Shown here in pieces: positions 1 through 29,893 of a stretch of 64,000 nt of DNA. How positions within the stretch are numbered: the first letter of the stretch is position 1; each line of letters opens with the position of its first letter. A model generated the notes under the pieces. It saw only the letters and a list, made by a program, of their open reading frames with translations. It had not been told where the DNA came from and did not search any database. Origin of the DNA: Brevipalpus yothersi (Eukaryota > Arthropoda > Arachnida > Trombidiformes > Tenuipalpidae); NCBI GenBank assembly GCA_003956705.1, contig QZCP01000080.1, positions 1-64,000 of the forward strand. Reading direction: 5' to 3'. Both the position numbers and the translations under genes were made by a program.

Positions 1-96
<96 letters not shown>
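1..96. repeat. (CT)n microsatellite
   Basis: Forty-eight uninterrupted CT units at the window edge, probably continuing leftward; ends in a splice-acceptor-like GCAG. Confidence 0.98.
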
Positions 97-99
<3 letters not shown>

Positions 100-100
100 G

Positions 101-245
101 AGCTTCTCGAATAGCAAGCATCCCATCAATTACTTCAAGATCAACAAAATCTCTTCTCCATCCTCTTTTTCCTCCCAACAATCTGCCATCCTCAATCCCA
201 ACATCTTACATTCCTATTACAGCAATCGACGTCAATGATGAGTAG
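101..245 (+). CDS. Possible terminal coding exon of a gene lying to the left
   Basis: The (CT)48 tract ends CTCTGCAG, a textbook acceptor. In one phase (two bases carried in) 48 codons follow, Ser/Pro/Ile-rich and ending TAG at 243-245; another phase is open for 44 codons to TGA. No family is recognised and the upstream gene is outside the window, so this is only a candidate. Confidence 0.3.
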
Positions 246-1902
246 GACCGAAAGAAAGATGAGGAGAGAGAGAGAGGGATGAAGATGAGGATGAGGATGA
301 AGAGTGAAGATGAAGGACCCTATCGATGGACTGAAATTAAGAGTTCAAGAGTTTGTGCGCGTGTAAGATGAAATATAGAGGAATGTAGGGAATATTTTTG
401 TCAACCAAATGAATATACCGAAATATATGTATTAGTATTTACTGTTATGTGCAATATACGCAGTGTAGCACTGTTAGTGGATCAAAGTTTGCGCTGAAAA
501 ATGATAGCCAACCGGAAAGTCAATTAATCTTGTATAGAAGTTGGGGACAAAGATTCATGAACTAATGTCAATTGTTGCTCTCTATACTCCACTTTCAGTG
601 GACCAGAACAAATTATGGAAAACCTTCATTTTGTTTATAAATATCCGTTCCTTTTTGGGTAGTCAAACTGATGGTCACCCACAGAATGGGTGTCCACTGG
701 CATCATGAATCGAATTAAGTGTTGTGTTAGAAAAGAATGTTGAGTTTGAATGACAAAGTACAACACACAGTAGTATATAAATTTTCCTTTGGTAACTATT
801 TTTGGCTGTATATATGTATGAACAGTTATACATACTGACTTCTTGATGACCTCAATGAATCTTGCTAGAGAGATGTAACTCTCAATAAATTTACCGTTAT
901 ACTGTGCATATGTGTGCACCAGTGTTAGCTTCACTTTTTACGTGGTCATTTGCCACGCATGAATCTTCAAAATTCATTTTCAAATCACCATCATGATATG
1001 GTGATAATGAAACATTTCAATGCCATCACTATCTGCCTGTGAATGGAGCTCGAATTTTACTGAATATTTGATACTGACTTGAAACTGGTAACAATTTTGA
1101 ATCATTAATAAATTAATAAATTAAACTGGTGCATAAGAATATTGTGGCAACATTGTATCTTAAAATAGATTCCAGAAATATGATGACCATGTAATGTGAT
1201 GGGAAGATCAACCAAATACTATCGTCATCAAGTGATTTCATGATTGGTTTTCTATTTCTGGTCCATCATCTGATTCATGAGACAACAATTATATCTCTCT
1301 ACTTCTGAACTTCTCATCCAGTTAACATGATACTCCCTACCCGTTCCTGTATTCTTTATGCCTATCTAATCAAGAATCGTACCTTCTAAGATATCAGAGG
1401 AAATAATTTGGGCTATCTTCGAGGATCCAGTGGAGCTTATTGTGATTGGAATTTGAAACTCCTTACAAATGGAAAAAGAGAATGTTTTACTAAGAACCCT
1501 AGCGATTCTTATTCTCTGACAAAGAAAAACGATTCTATCCTGAATTGCTAAAATGCACCCGATTAATGAGGTTTCCTCCTTGATATCTCACAAAATCTTT
1601 CTCAGATCATGAAAAGTTATTCTCCTTCATTTTCAACTGGATGATAAATGCTCATAGACATTGGTTGATCACATAGAGATCAATCTTTCGATGGATAATT
1701 CATTCGGATATAAGGTGTATAAAATGAGTTGAACGGAGGTGAATCACCTTTACCTAAACTTTGTGAAATACTTCCACTTTTTTCTACCTCCAAAATCCAA
1801 TTTGAAGAAAAAGAAATTACGCAATTCCAACTTTTTTTCATGATAGCGCCATGAGATACAAGCATCAATATCTCATCCCATGATAAAAGAGAGAGAGAGA
1901 TA

Positions 1903-1905
<3 letters not shown>

Positions 1906-1974
<69 letters not shown>
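1906..1974. repeat. (CT)n microsatellite
   Basis: About 34 perfect CT units, preceded by a short GA run at 1888-1900 that could pair with it. Confidence 0.97.
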
Positions 1975-1977
<3 letters not shown>

Positions 1978-2348
1978 AATTTTGGTGTGGCGAAAAAAAA
2001 ATCAATCGACAAAGATTTATTTCGACCTACACTTATCTTCACTTTTCTGGTCAAATCATGTCTTCAAGCGTATAGATATCACTACAATTGAGTCAGATCG
2101 AAGACATCTTCCAGCTCATCCATTCATATATATATTGAAAAATGTTCTCCAGTTCATGTTCTATTTTCAGTTCTATTTTAAGTCTCAAAACATAATCAAA
2201 CACATACTGCACACAGAGAGAGTTCTGAATGAAGTTGAAGACTTTCGCTCACTTCCAACTCATTGATCATGTTCACGGAGACAAAATTAATCAACAAAAT
2301 CAAACTCTCTTAAGATTGAGTCTCTGTGGAAAGTGAGAGGAAAGATAT

Positions 2349-2352
<4 letters not shown>

Positions 2353-2423
<71 letters not shown>
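2353..2423. repeat. (GA)n microsatellite
   Basis: About 35 perfect GA units, complementary to the CT tract 380 bases upstream. Confidence 0.97.
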
Positions 2424-2426
<3 letters not shown>

Positions 2427-3167
2427 GATTCATATAAAATATAAGAAGATGGAATGAAGAAAAGTTTGACAACGAAATAGATACTGGGTGGAAAAAACTC
2501 ATAAACCACATGATACTCAATTTAATCAAGGAAAAGAGTTTATAACATGGAAGAGAAGAACAGTGTGTTTTTGGTTGTTTTTTTCAATATGGGCTCGATA
2601 ACCAGCTTCCAAACCAAATGGAATCTATCAAAACCATACTAGATTGTAGCCTTTATCATTCATTTTTATACTCATCAAATGTTTGTATCTTTTCGAACCC
2701 ATGATCTTTGACATTAACGGCTATAAGTGGGCAAGATAGAGGCATGAAACTTTTTTTCTTTCCACATCATTCATAGACACATTAAAATCTGAGGATTGTG
2801 AGTGACAAAGTTGATACAATATGATTGACCAAGTTTGATTTCATCTTTTATTATGTTATACTCAAATTCCGCTCCACTTACCTCACTATGTGGCTAAATA
2901 TTGACCCAAACTTATTGTGATACTATGGAATGTCCATTCATCCGGCTGGATGATTTCATTCATAAGTATTGTCACTCTTGTCATACTCGAAAAACTGCTC
3001 ATGTCAGCCTTTTTTCTGATCAACATTCAGGAAGATAGATAGATAGATGAACAGATAGATAGAGAAAGAGAGAGGAAAATTTATTGAATGATGTGTGGGA
3101 GAGAGGGAAGCAGAATTTCGAGGAATCCCCGGACAATTCAGATGAAATGCAATGAGACTAACTATCT

Positions 3168-3170
<3 letters not shown>

Positions 3171-3228
<58 letters not shown>
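3171..3228. repeat. (CT)n microsatellite
   Basis: About 29 perfect units; a short (GATA)n-like run lies just upstream at 3036-3062. Confidence 0.97.
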
Positions 3229-3232
<4 letters not shown>

Positions 3233-6200
3233 ACTTGATGAAAAGTTCAATGTGAATGAATCAGATCTCTTGAGTATTCCATTATGTGTTTATGCATGTA
3301 TATCTGACGAGACCTTCCAATGAATCGATAAGTGATCATCAAAAATGATACTCTAGAGTGAACTGTTAAACAGCATTTCTGGAACTTATTACGTAAGCTG
3401 CTTGGATTCAGCATCAAATTGGAAAGAATATTCTCAACTCTGCCCACACAACTCTAAATCTTTCTACTAAACAACAAACTCTTCAGTAGAGTCTGAACAC
3501 AATCAGAGTGACCAATGTGTAAACAGCCACTAGATATACATGTATATTGATGAACTTTATGAAATTCTGCCTCAAATCCTACCTTTCTCTAGTCAAGGTA
3601 ATGGATGCATATTTTAAGTATTCCCAAAGGCTTAGGTACGATAAATTATCCGAGGAAACAAAATCTTCAGTTCCTCTCCAGCGTTCAAGAGTGGTTTGGA
3701 TTTAGTTGACCAGGAGCTCATCTTTGTAGGATCATTCATCAATATGCCTATTATCACTGGTGTATAGTTGTAGGGTTAATTGGTCCTCAGATGCCTGAGA
3801 GCATGTTGTGGGCTGACTTTTGGAAGAATGTTGGAAAACATCTCTCAATATAATCTCTTCATTAGAGAAGAGGATAAAGTAAACAATGGCCATCTATGAC
3901 CAGATTATTTTCCAAGCTGATCTAATTCCAAGACTAGATAGGCTAGGAGAGATGAATATTTCAAGTTCATGGGAAAGTGGAAAATTTCGATGAAAATAAC
4001 AAGCTTCCCTAGATTCACATTCTAGTCGAAAGTATCGTCCCATAAGCTCTAATTCCACACTTGTAATTCCTAGTTGATCTAGCTTTATACTGAATTAATT
4101 TAGTATGATTTAAATAACACATGTTATCATCGCATATGGTGCTCATGAGAAGCTTGTTTACTGAAAAATATTCAATCACAGGTGAGAATTGCTGTCCATG
4201 GTCATATTTTGGAATATTCAAGCTAAAAGTATCAAGGAAAACACCTGAATTCCACTTTCCTTCATGATGAGCTCACCGATATGTCAAGAAATATCAATTT
4301 GGTGATCGATTAAAAAAAGAGATGAAAACTTCTCCAGCAACAATGGAATTCCTGTTCCATCTATTCTTTTCTTTGAGTTCAAGAATCAATTAGCTTCGAG
4401 ACACTTATCAATAGTGTCATGATAGTGTTTCGGGAGAGCTTGATTAAGTTAACACTGCCTTGGAGAGGCTTTTTCGTTCATTCAATTTTCAACTGAGAAC
4501 TTACCTTCGCCACTGGGATAGACTGTTAATGAATTGAATTAATGAAAACAGACTTTCTCATCCCAAAAAACAAGGACACTAGAGAACTCAGATAGCCTGT
4601 AAGTGGGCTAATGATTAGAATTACTTACATGAAACTAGGAAGTTACAATTTCCGTACTCCATACTGCATAGATCTTGAGATCTTTCATACTCCTTCTCTC
4701 TTGACAACAGAAGGATGCTCTGGTTATTTATTTGGTTTTCTACTCAATTCTTCTATCCAGAGTTGCTGAGATACGAGATGAACAGCTGAAGATTAGAGAG
4801 TCTGATGAGTGGAGAAGCTGTAGAATGAATTTCTCTAGATACTTGAGATGTGTGTGATGGAAAGAATGGTGTTGAATGTTCTATATGAAAGCTTATGATT
4901 GAAATGTGTGTAGGGAACTGCGAAAACCATGAGCAATTTGGATAAAATCTCAAAATCTTCTGTCACTAGAACCAAGCTAACCAACAAGTTCACCTGTAAT
5001 AGAGAAAAATACTTCTAATTTACGAAACATTCAAACTAATGAACAGAATGTGTGATCAGTTGAGCCCTTCGTTATCGATCACGCTTCCAATCAAAACTTA
5101 GTCCTACCATGCAATATTCTAGACGGTGGATTAAGACCATAATGATACAAAATCTATAGCTTTAGTGGAGGATTCCTTTCCATCATTTCATCATTCAAAC
5201 CTCAGAATTATCTACATCATCAAAATTTTCCATCTTAGACAGTTATTTGACATGATCCTCTCTCTGTATGTGTATGATCGGATACCGTTTTCCGATGATA
5301 TCAAACGAAATTCAAGATGCCGATTTCAACCATCTCTTGCATATCATTCCCTGAAAGCTTGATTGCCTTTCAAATGTCTTTCAACCCAAATATGATGCAA
5401 TAATATGATTTGATCCAATACTTTAGCTATGATGTAAACGATGTCATATCGCTCATGATAAAGATTGAGATTATATTCAACACAGACTTGTACACTGGAA
5501 ACCTTCATCTTCTGGGCTTGTTCTGGAGTTGACATTGAATTCTATCAGAGAATCAAGATTCTTTGTCTCTCTCTCTCTCTTTCACTCTGTTGACAATTAA
5601 TAATAGCATTGCTAACCTTACGAAATTTTCCCACTACAAGATCATGTCAATGAACCAATTTTATAGCTCGAAGGCTCGATTGTGTGTGTCAAAATTTTTC
5701 TCTCAGCTGTAGACTTGAGTAAACATGATTCAACCAAAAAAGAATGGTGAATGATAGGGTATATGATCACAAGCCTTGGGTGAATCGTGTTGAATGAGGT
5801 GAATGAATTCCATAGATGATGCTATGCAATGTTGTATGCATTTGATTTTATCAATACCAAGACATTTACCCAAGGTTTGGATCTGAAAATAAATCTTTCA
5901 AAGTTGCCTCTAGTATTGCACAATACTCATGAACTCTCATAAAACCGTTTCGTCTTTATCTACTTACAAGTGCATACAATGCATTGTCAAATAAATCAAA
6001 ATGATCTACTCTGATATTACATGGAATCATGATGACGATCATCCACTGATATTCCGATGTTTGTCATGAACTTTCATCCCCTGAATCGAAAAATTCACCA
6101 AGATTCACCCATGGTTTCTGAGAATTTGTTTGTTCTCCACTTCAATAGGAACAGTCTATGAGATTTTAATCAGTTTCATGAAACATGGAATGAGTACGAT

Positions 6201-9200
6201 ATACTACGATACGGGCTAAATTCTTACACAAACAATCAAATGAGCCAATTATTTTGGGTGATTGAATACAATCGAAAGCAACAGCTTGGATATGATTTCT
6301 GCTCGTGTTGATAATACATGTATTCAAGAACAGGGAGAGGAAGAGAGAAATGATTGAAATCATCAATTTCCGCATATTAGTATGGAAGTTCAAATGCTGT
6401 CGTCTGGATAATATCATGAACACAGATTGTGTATACTGGTATGAATCGTATTCAAATTCGAGTTCATCAATATCATGTGAATATAGGATATTTTTTCTTG
6501 AAAATAAGGTTTGTGTTCTTAGAGAATTAACTAGTTCTCGAGCTATATTCTACTGATTGACAGAAATTACCTGACAGGTACCTGGCAATCTATGGAATAG
6601 GTACACGAGATAAGTGAGTCAGTGTGGAGAACGTTCTACACTGTTCAAGTAACTTCCTGATTTTCTCAGCGAAACAAAAAATTGAATCAAGGAAAGACTT
6701 AATTCAAGTTGATATTTTTGATTTATTTCGATAACTACTTCATTATCAACGGTCGATCGAGTGTAAGGAATGGACTGAAAGTGTAGTAGAAAGAATACTA
6801 TCTCAATTGACGTCTTATCTCAAGATTTGGCAGTTATTTTTAGGTTTTCTCAGCTCTCATCGTCTCCAAGATGCTAAGATGAAGTGGCTATCTTGATTTT
6901 GTGGATGCCTCCAATAATTAGATTCGTCAGCTTTTCACCGTTCAACGAGACTACATAACGGTATTGACTTTCACTTTCTTTTTTCCCTCTCTTTTCTACT
7001 ACCACTACTAATACTACTACACAAACACAGTTCAGACACATACATTCAATCAGTTCTTGTGAACCTCTGGCCAAACTGAATGTGACTACGTTGGCAAGAA
7101 TATAATGTTCATTCTCCACTTTTATGAGACCCTAAGGCACTCGGCAAAACTGTAAAAGTGAAGAGATCAGCAAATCACACTCTCTTTTCTTATTCTTTTT
7201 CTTCTATCACTTCCCCTTGCCTTTATCTTCGGCTTCAATGTTGCCTGGAAGAAGAATACTGTCCAAGAATTTCAAGTTCATTATCAGCCTCAGCTCAATG
7301 AACTTTATTTCTCTCTCTCTCTTTCTCTAGTCTGTTTGTGATCTATTCAACTTCAACATAGACCTTGACTCCACTCATGAAGGGCTTGCCTGACACCACA
7401 ATCACTGGTATCATCACTGGATAGCTTTCTTCAATTATAAATGAATTCATATCATGCAAGTGCGATTATTTCTCTCTTTCTCTCTCTTTCCATTGTCTTC
7501 CATGATAATCTTTTGTCTACACATTTTTTGGAGACGCCTTCGTTTCGCTCCAGCAGATTTAAGAAGATCGAGCATCTCAGCATCTCAAGAAGAATATTCC
7601 GCAAACTCGACACATTCAAACAGACACATGCAGATACAAAGGATTCTGACTTTGAGAAAGAGAGAGAAAGAGAGAATGAGTGAAGAATATAAGTAAAATA
7701 CACATTTAATCCTGTTTGTTTGAGAATGTCTTCCAGAATGATTCTGAGTTCTTTATCTCAGCACTTGGTGATTCGTTCGTTGAGTTTTATCCAATTGCAT
7801 CTTATAAATGAAATAAGTATACTCTTTTTGAAAAGATTCAAAGGAGCACAGAGAGGTAGAATAAATGCCAAATAAATCATTTCTGAGAGTTCTGGAAACA
7901 AGATAATTCAATTTACATTGGAATGTGAAAAATATTGATACCTACGATTTAGAGGGAATCAAAAGTTCTCAAATGCAAATAGTGATTTTGGAAAAGTAAG
8001 AATTCATCTGATACCTTATAAATTTAGCATCTCATTTCACTTCCTTGCAAGGAAGCCAAAATAGATTTCATAAAGCAAATCATAAATTCCCTAAAAAAAT
8101 GAGGAAGCTGTCAAAATCTGTTTCCTCATCTCTTCTGATCTACTAGTAAAATTTTCTCACACAATACACTTCATCTTATTTGCATTGATTTTTTGTCTGA
8201 TGATTATTTTTCTTTTCCTATTCTACATGATTTTTCTTCACAGGATAGAATATTAATAAAGTAGAATCAAGCATTTCCCTGATAGTACATATATTTAGAT
8301 AAATTTCCTTTCTATTTTCACACTTTTTTTCTTCCGACTGAACATTTTTCTTATTTCTTTCCATTTTATTTTCAACTTCCACTCTCTCTTCCCTCCTTTT
8401 TTTCGAAACTTTGGTATCAAAATAATGCTCTAACATATCGAGATGACACTTACTCACTTACTTTGCTGTCGATGTTTTTCTTATATAGTATATTATATGA
8501 CAGACACTTGACCTTATTTCAAGAACAATGATTGGCTCCTCGGCATCTGGGTATATATACTTGGAAAAAGAAATCTACTATAACTTTTCGATACTGGAAG
8601 AAGTATATTTATCATTCCTCCTTCTTCTTCTTCATCTCCTTCTTCTTCAACTTTATATTTCACCCACTTTCACTTTCACTTTCTCTCTTTCTCTCTCTCT
8701 CTCTCTCTTCACTTTCAATACTCAACACTCAATGCTCAATGGTATGCTAAAACGAATAACTGGACGGAGTATGCAGACATTCAGTAGGGCAACAATAACA
8801 TTCTCTTCTCTCTCTACTAGCAACAGAAAATTGTCTTATTAATAGACTTATTCCGACCCATCATGTCAATACATATACATCAGATATTCTCTTTCTCATT
8901 CTTTTTTCTCAGAGGAATTTGAATTATCTCAAAATGTCCTCCAATTCTTCTATTGCTTTCTCTTTGTTTGCCCATTTTTGCACTTCCATTGACATCGATA
9001 GTTATCGAAAGAGATATTGAGAGTGCATTTGACACAGTGAATCGAAAACATTAGTCAAGATACTCATCGAAGTAATAGTGTGTTTCTTTTCCCGAATAGA
9101 GTCAAAATAATGCCATAATATCATCTCATATTCTAGGGAATTGTTCAACAAAACAATACTAACAATAAAAAAACTATCAAAAAAAGAAAAGAAGAAAGAA

Positions 9201-9420
9201 TATCATGTTCAAAGCTTTTGAGAGTGATAAAAATGATTTTATTGTTATCGTCAATTTTAATCCTGAGCAAAAAAAGTTACAATAACAACAACAACTACAT
9301 CATCAATAGAAGCAATCTAGAAAATCTAGAAAAGAATTCAATAAAACCCCATAATATCATCTTGAGATGGAGTGAAGATGATAATCACTTCTGCAACTCA
9401 TTCAGATGTATTCTTTCTGA

Positions 9421-9423
<3 letters not shown>

Positions 9424-9491
<68 letters not shown>
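9424..9491. repeat. (CT)n microsatellite
   Basis: About 34 perfect units in gene-free DNA. Confidence 0.97.
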
Positions 9492-9492
<1 letters not shown>

Positions 9493-11264
9493 CATGCTCC
9501 AGGAAACAATTCATCTTTTAGGTGAAAAAAATTACTTAGAAAATAAAATTAATCGTCCTGTATTCTGTCTTTTTCTCTTCTTCTATTATTCCACTTGATT
9601 AGAGCTTTTACTGTGCATAGGAATTGATTAGATGGAGAGCATCAATTATTACTGGTAGGCGAGTGCGTGTGTTGTTGAAAGTGTATACCCGAAAATACTG
9701 GCAAAATCACAGGGGCTCTTGAGAAAAATTCCATCCTTCTGTTCACCTAGTTCTTGTCGAGTTACCATTATTGATGCTTTGTTTATGAAAAACATGGGAA
9801 AAAGCTTTCCTTGTTTCTCTTGAGTATTCTCGGCTAAAATTTTCATCTCTCTTCCTCTCTTCATTCCTCTTTAGATCAAGGTAATAACTGTTCCTTACTT
9901 TCCCTTATTACTTGCTTCTTTTTCTATAAACTATACGGAAGTGGCATATTCATCGTTTATCTTATAAGGAAAGATGAATCTTCTAGATGAAATATGTATG
10001 GAGAATCTCGAAGGAATCTTGTTACATGTTCCATTCGGAGAAGTGGCTTCATCATAACAGATGAATATTGTGAAAACCTTTTGACAGTCTCCTCTATGAA
10101 CTTACACTTCAGTCTCAAGGCTCATCTTGATAAAATTTTGAGGAAGAGGAAGAGAAAAAATATTCACTCCAATATAATGTCTCAACCAATAAGTTTTATT
10201 ATTCATATTTTTATCACCATCAAATTAAGATTTTTCTTCTTCAGGTTTTTTTGCACTATAAAATAGGTCAGGGAAAGAATATCAGAAGTTTTTTTGTTGG
10301 GCATCAATGTTGACACAATTTTTACATAGTAGTTTCAAAGTATCAAAGAAGTGGTTGCTTTTTTTCTCATTTTAACCACCCTCACATGTATGGTGGATGA
10401 ATTCAATTTTGAAGAATCATGTTCAGAATTTTATTTCCATCTCTTTATCTCTATTTCTTTCATAATATTAGAATATTCTGTGAGAGAGAAGCATAACATC
10501 CTCTCACATTTACAATTAATCGAACTTGAACTTGTTCTAGGCTCGCTCAACTATACACAGATACACATTCCAATCTGATTCTTACTCTGGACGAAACATA
10601 GTCTTTAACAATATTCTTTTTCTTCTTCTCTTTCTATCCAGCTCACAGCATCACATAATCATGTACTTTAGATCACAATTCGTTGAACAGGATCAAATGG
10701 GAGATAAACTTTTCTCCATGGTCAATGACCACATAACGAGCTTTAAATATGATCCCACCTTATTACCACCCAACAGCTGAATGATTTTCACGGTCGATTC
10801 CAGAAATACCACACACATATTCCATTATAACCAGATATATGGAGGCAGATGTTTCAGATGATATATCCATATGCATTCATATACATAGGCCTTTGCGGTC
10901 ATCATCATTTCGAAACTGATTGACATGAATTCATTGTTGAATATGGTGATGTTAATGATGATAATAGGTGAACAAAAAGAAGCACAAAATTGTATGATGT
11001 ACATTTGATTGATTTGATTTGGATTTTGGGTGGTTGTGGTGGGCAAGGATGGTGGACTTTCATTTGGACCATGATAATTAATATACACATATTAACATTC
11101 ATACATGATGGTTAACATCATAACACAGAAAAGTGTGAAAGTGGAAGATGATACTGTGAGTATCATCATCAGATTTGGTATGTGTGTGTATGTGTGTACA
11201 TGTATGTGTGTGAGAAAAAAAAGTGATGGATGTTGACCAATGGCAAAATTATTCACATATCATA

Positions 11265-27076
<15,812 letters not shown>

Positions 27077-28182
27077 TCTGCTAGCCTCTAGGTGATTGGA
27101 TATACTTTCGATTTCAATAATAATAAAATTTCTTCTATTTCGGAGTATATAAGTCTATCGAGTTGGAAGAATGGTGAAGGAGGTGAGATTTGAAAATTTT
27201 TCACACAACACAACATCAGTTTGGTTAAAGTTTTGTTTTCCAAATTTATTTGATAACTTTGTATAATTCAGAGCTTTTTACCCACAGAAAATAAACAAAA
27301 AGTATTCACAATAAGAGGACTTGGTGGACGGAGAACACAGATCATTTCTTAGAATTCAGAATACTTTCGAAACAACAAGTAATAAACTTTCTCTCATATA
27401 TCGTGAAGCTTTCGAATATTGTAACTAGTGCCGATTTGATCTAACCAAATCGTTGTCTAGCGTATAATAACTAGAAATAATCTCTTTCTATCTCTCTTCA
27501 ACTCTCTGAACTTCTAGAGAGCTCGATAGAAAAGTTCTACTGCACAGGACTTTCGAAACTTGGAGCCATTCGCATGATAAGTCGAAAAAATCATCTGCTG
27601 CCATCTTCATGGAAACTTCATGCCATGAAATTCATGGATACAAATAAGTTCAGCCTCTATGATAAAAGATGGAGACCAATTTTAGTGAATTTTTATCTTA
27701 TTCATTTGTGATTATACAGTGAGCACTAATGTCCGCTTTAGAAAGCATCGCTTCAGCTGGCAAGCAGATAAGCTTGCGTGCACAATGAGTAGAATTAGTA
27801 ACAAACTGAAATGAACATTAATCAATAATGTTGATCAGCGTTTCACATGATTCACGCTAAGCAAAACAAAATCAAAAAGAGATACAGACTCCAAAACCTC
27901 ATAAAACGAGCAGCTCTGAACTTGAATTCATATTATCGTTCAGGATCTTTTGTGTATGTGTCTGTGTGTGTATGTGTGCTGTGTCTTGTCTTGATCCAAC
28001 ACAGAGCTGAACGAAAAAAATATGGATGTGTGAGTAGGCGAAAAGGGAATCAGCAAACTTGGAAAATTTACAATGGAAGTCAACATGGAGATACATGGTT
28101 GAAAAAAGAGAATAGATCGATGGGAAAGGAGAAGCTTTTCTAATAATCTTCGAGGCCACTTGTTACTGTTTGTTGGTGTTGT
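27077..28182. other. Spacer between IRS and SIFaR
   Basis: Both genes are on the minus strand; this holds the SIFaR 5' flank and the IRS 3' UTR. GT-rich patch near 27953-27990. No other gene is supported. Confidence 0.5.
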
Positions 28183-29481
28183 TTACTTTTTACGCAAACC
28201 GGATGCTTGAACACGGGCATTTTGACTTCCCATAGACAAAGATCTGACTCGTGATTGATGATCACTTTTGGCAGTGTTCGGGTGACTTCGTTCACCGGGA
28301 TGTGTTCCCAAAGTGTTGGTACGAGGTCGATGAGATTTAATTGAGGAAGATGATGATGATGAACAAGGACCAGATGGATTTAAATGGGCATCTCGTGGCG
28401 GAGGTCGAGAGCCCATTGAATAAGCTCTGACCGGTTTAATATAGTCGAAAAAGCTATACTCTTCCTCATCTTGTGATGAGAGATATGATTTGACGCTGTC
28501 CGGTTTAAATTCTTCGATTGACCTTGTCCGTGAGCTTGAATGACCACTGCCAATCTTGATGACCTCTGATTGAACCTGATCAAGGGGCATCATGGGCAAA
28601 TAGCTGTCAACATCTTCCTCCTCATTCATCGGCACATCCGAATCATCACCACCACTACTTCGGCTAACATTGTCCTCGTTGGCATTGAATGTGGGTGGCG
28701 GTGTGCCACTTGATGGTCGATCTATTTTTCGTAATATGGCCTCATGCATATCCCGAGCGGTAGCATCATCATCCGTTGTCATACACAGATCACCGGCACC
28801 AATTGTGGCTCCACGTCCAAGTTCTAATTGAAAATATTTTTTACTGTGTCCCAGACGTCGAACACATGATAAGGGTAGCTCATGTATCACCGGTTTGTCC
28901 AGTGAAGGATCCACTTTGACTAGATTCAAATTTTTATCATGAGTCAAGCATATTCGATATACACCGGCAAGCTTTTCACGATCCATGTTCTTTTTTTTCG
29001 ATATAACCACTTGCCATACTCTCTCATACTTTGCCTGATTGATAAGTGAATCATATTTGACCAAATCAAGTATCGCTTGGAGCCATTCATTGAGCTGTTT
29101 ATCATCATTAAAAGCAATCGTAATATAATCTTCACGCGTATAGAAGCAAAGTAGATGTTGATCCGTTTTGGATGATGATGAGTATTTGGGGCTCACATTG
29201 AAACAATGGCTAAGTATGATGGACATTTTTGGTGGTGAATTATTTTTGAATCGCTGTTCATTTTTGAAATACTCAAATCGAGCCGGTCCAATCAATGATT
29301 CACGGCGTAATACACAAAAGCGTTCCTTAAAGGTTTGACTACGCTTCGCCTTAAAGTGTCCCGTCTTGACTATATCATCTTGATGATGAACACCATTATT
29401 GGTATCACAATTATTATTATTATTATTTTTCTTACCTCCACCACCACCACCACTGCCACTACTACTATTCAGTGAGGACAT
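28183..29481 (-). CDS. IRS: Insulin receptor substrate (PH + PTB adaptor), short form
   Basis: Cytoplasmic docking protein of the insulin/IGF pathway; it binds the phosphorylated receptor NPxY through the PTB domain and recruits PI3-kinase. The 432-aa CDS is intronless. Residues 1-36 are a Ser/Gly/Asn-rich leader, a PH domain spans about 37-148 (closing helix with NEWLQAIL), and an IRS-type PTB domain spans about 152-262 (starting YERVWQVVI, ending MHEAILRKI). The PTB closely follows IRS1/chico spacing. The tail contains one clear YxxM motif (YLPM), a DYIKP segment and RAYSMGSR, which resembles IRS tails. Insect chico and vertebrate IRS proteins are roughly 1000 aa or more, so this tail is strongly shortened. 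I chose the ATG at 29481; the frame is open slightly upstream but has no other ATG. TAA is at 28183-28185. Confidence 0.92.
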   Translation of the reverse strand: MSSLNSSSGSGGGGGGKKNNNNNNCDTNNGVHHQDDIVKTGHFKAKRSQTFKERFCVLRRESLIGPARFEYFKNEQRFKNNSPPKMSIILSHCFNVSPKYSSSSKTDQHLLCFYTREDYITIAFNDDKQLNEWLQAILDLVKYDSLINQAKYERVWQVVISKKKNMDREKLAGVYRICLTHDKNLNLVKVDPSLDKPVIHELPLSCVRRLGHSKKYFQLELGRGATIGAGDLCMTTDDDATARDMHEAILRKIDRPSSGTPPPTFNANEDNVSRSSGGDDSDVPMNEEEDVDSYLPMMPLDQVQSEVIKIGSGHSSSRTRSIEEFKPDSVKSYLSSQDEEEYSFFDYIKPVRAYSMGSRPPPRDAHLNPSGPCSSSSSSSIKSHRPRTNTLGTHPGERSHPNTAKSDHQSRVRSLSMGSQNARVQASGLRKK

Positions 29482-29893
29482 CGGTACAGAATAGACAATC
29501 AATATTAGTACACGTATTCATGTAAAAAGTGTGTAATCAGAATCAGTGTGAAAGGAAATGAAGTGAACAATATTACACACAAACAAACACACATTAAATC
29601 AAATCAATCTCTTTTTTTTATTGTTTTTTTTTGGATGAGCAACACAAAAACAAAAACAACATCCAAAACAAATGCGCGTCCAAGGCGCCATCTTACATGC
29701 ATTTGAATCTTTTTTCGGAACTTTATTATATATGTTATCGATCTATTATATAAGTTGCCCAAGAATTATAAGAAAAATCGGTTTAAGGGAGGAAAAAAAA
29801 TTAATGATTAAAGAATATCAGGTCCATGCTAGCTGATGTATGTGTGCGTCTGGGTGTCTGTGATTTGTTGATTGTATTTTGGTGAAGTTCATA
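29482..29893. other. 5' flank of IRS
   Basis: AT-rich with poly-T runs near 29608-29632 and a CA-rich patch on the minus strand near 29836-29872. No further exon is supported. Confidence 0.4.

Larger units (their letters stand above)
246..11264. other. 11 kb without a recognisable gene
   Basis: AT-rich DNA with CT/GA tracts. It contains scattered frames up to about 125 codons, all either dinucleotide-encoded or within chance expectation for this composition. The right end must include the 3' UTR of SIFaR (minus strand), with TG/CA-rich sequence at about 11178-11212. No tRNA or rRNA was seen. Confidence 0.5.

Noticed and set aside
1680..2529. Frames made of Ser-Leu or Arg-Glu runs (also near 9.2, 14, 14.7, 20.6, 21.9, 59.3 and 62.2 kb)
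   Set aside because: They are translations of (CT)n/(GA)n tracts with random flanks; no splice or domain support.
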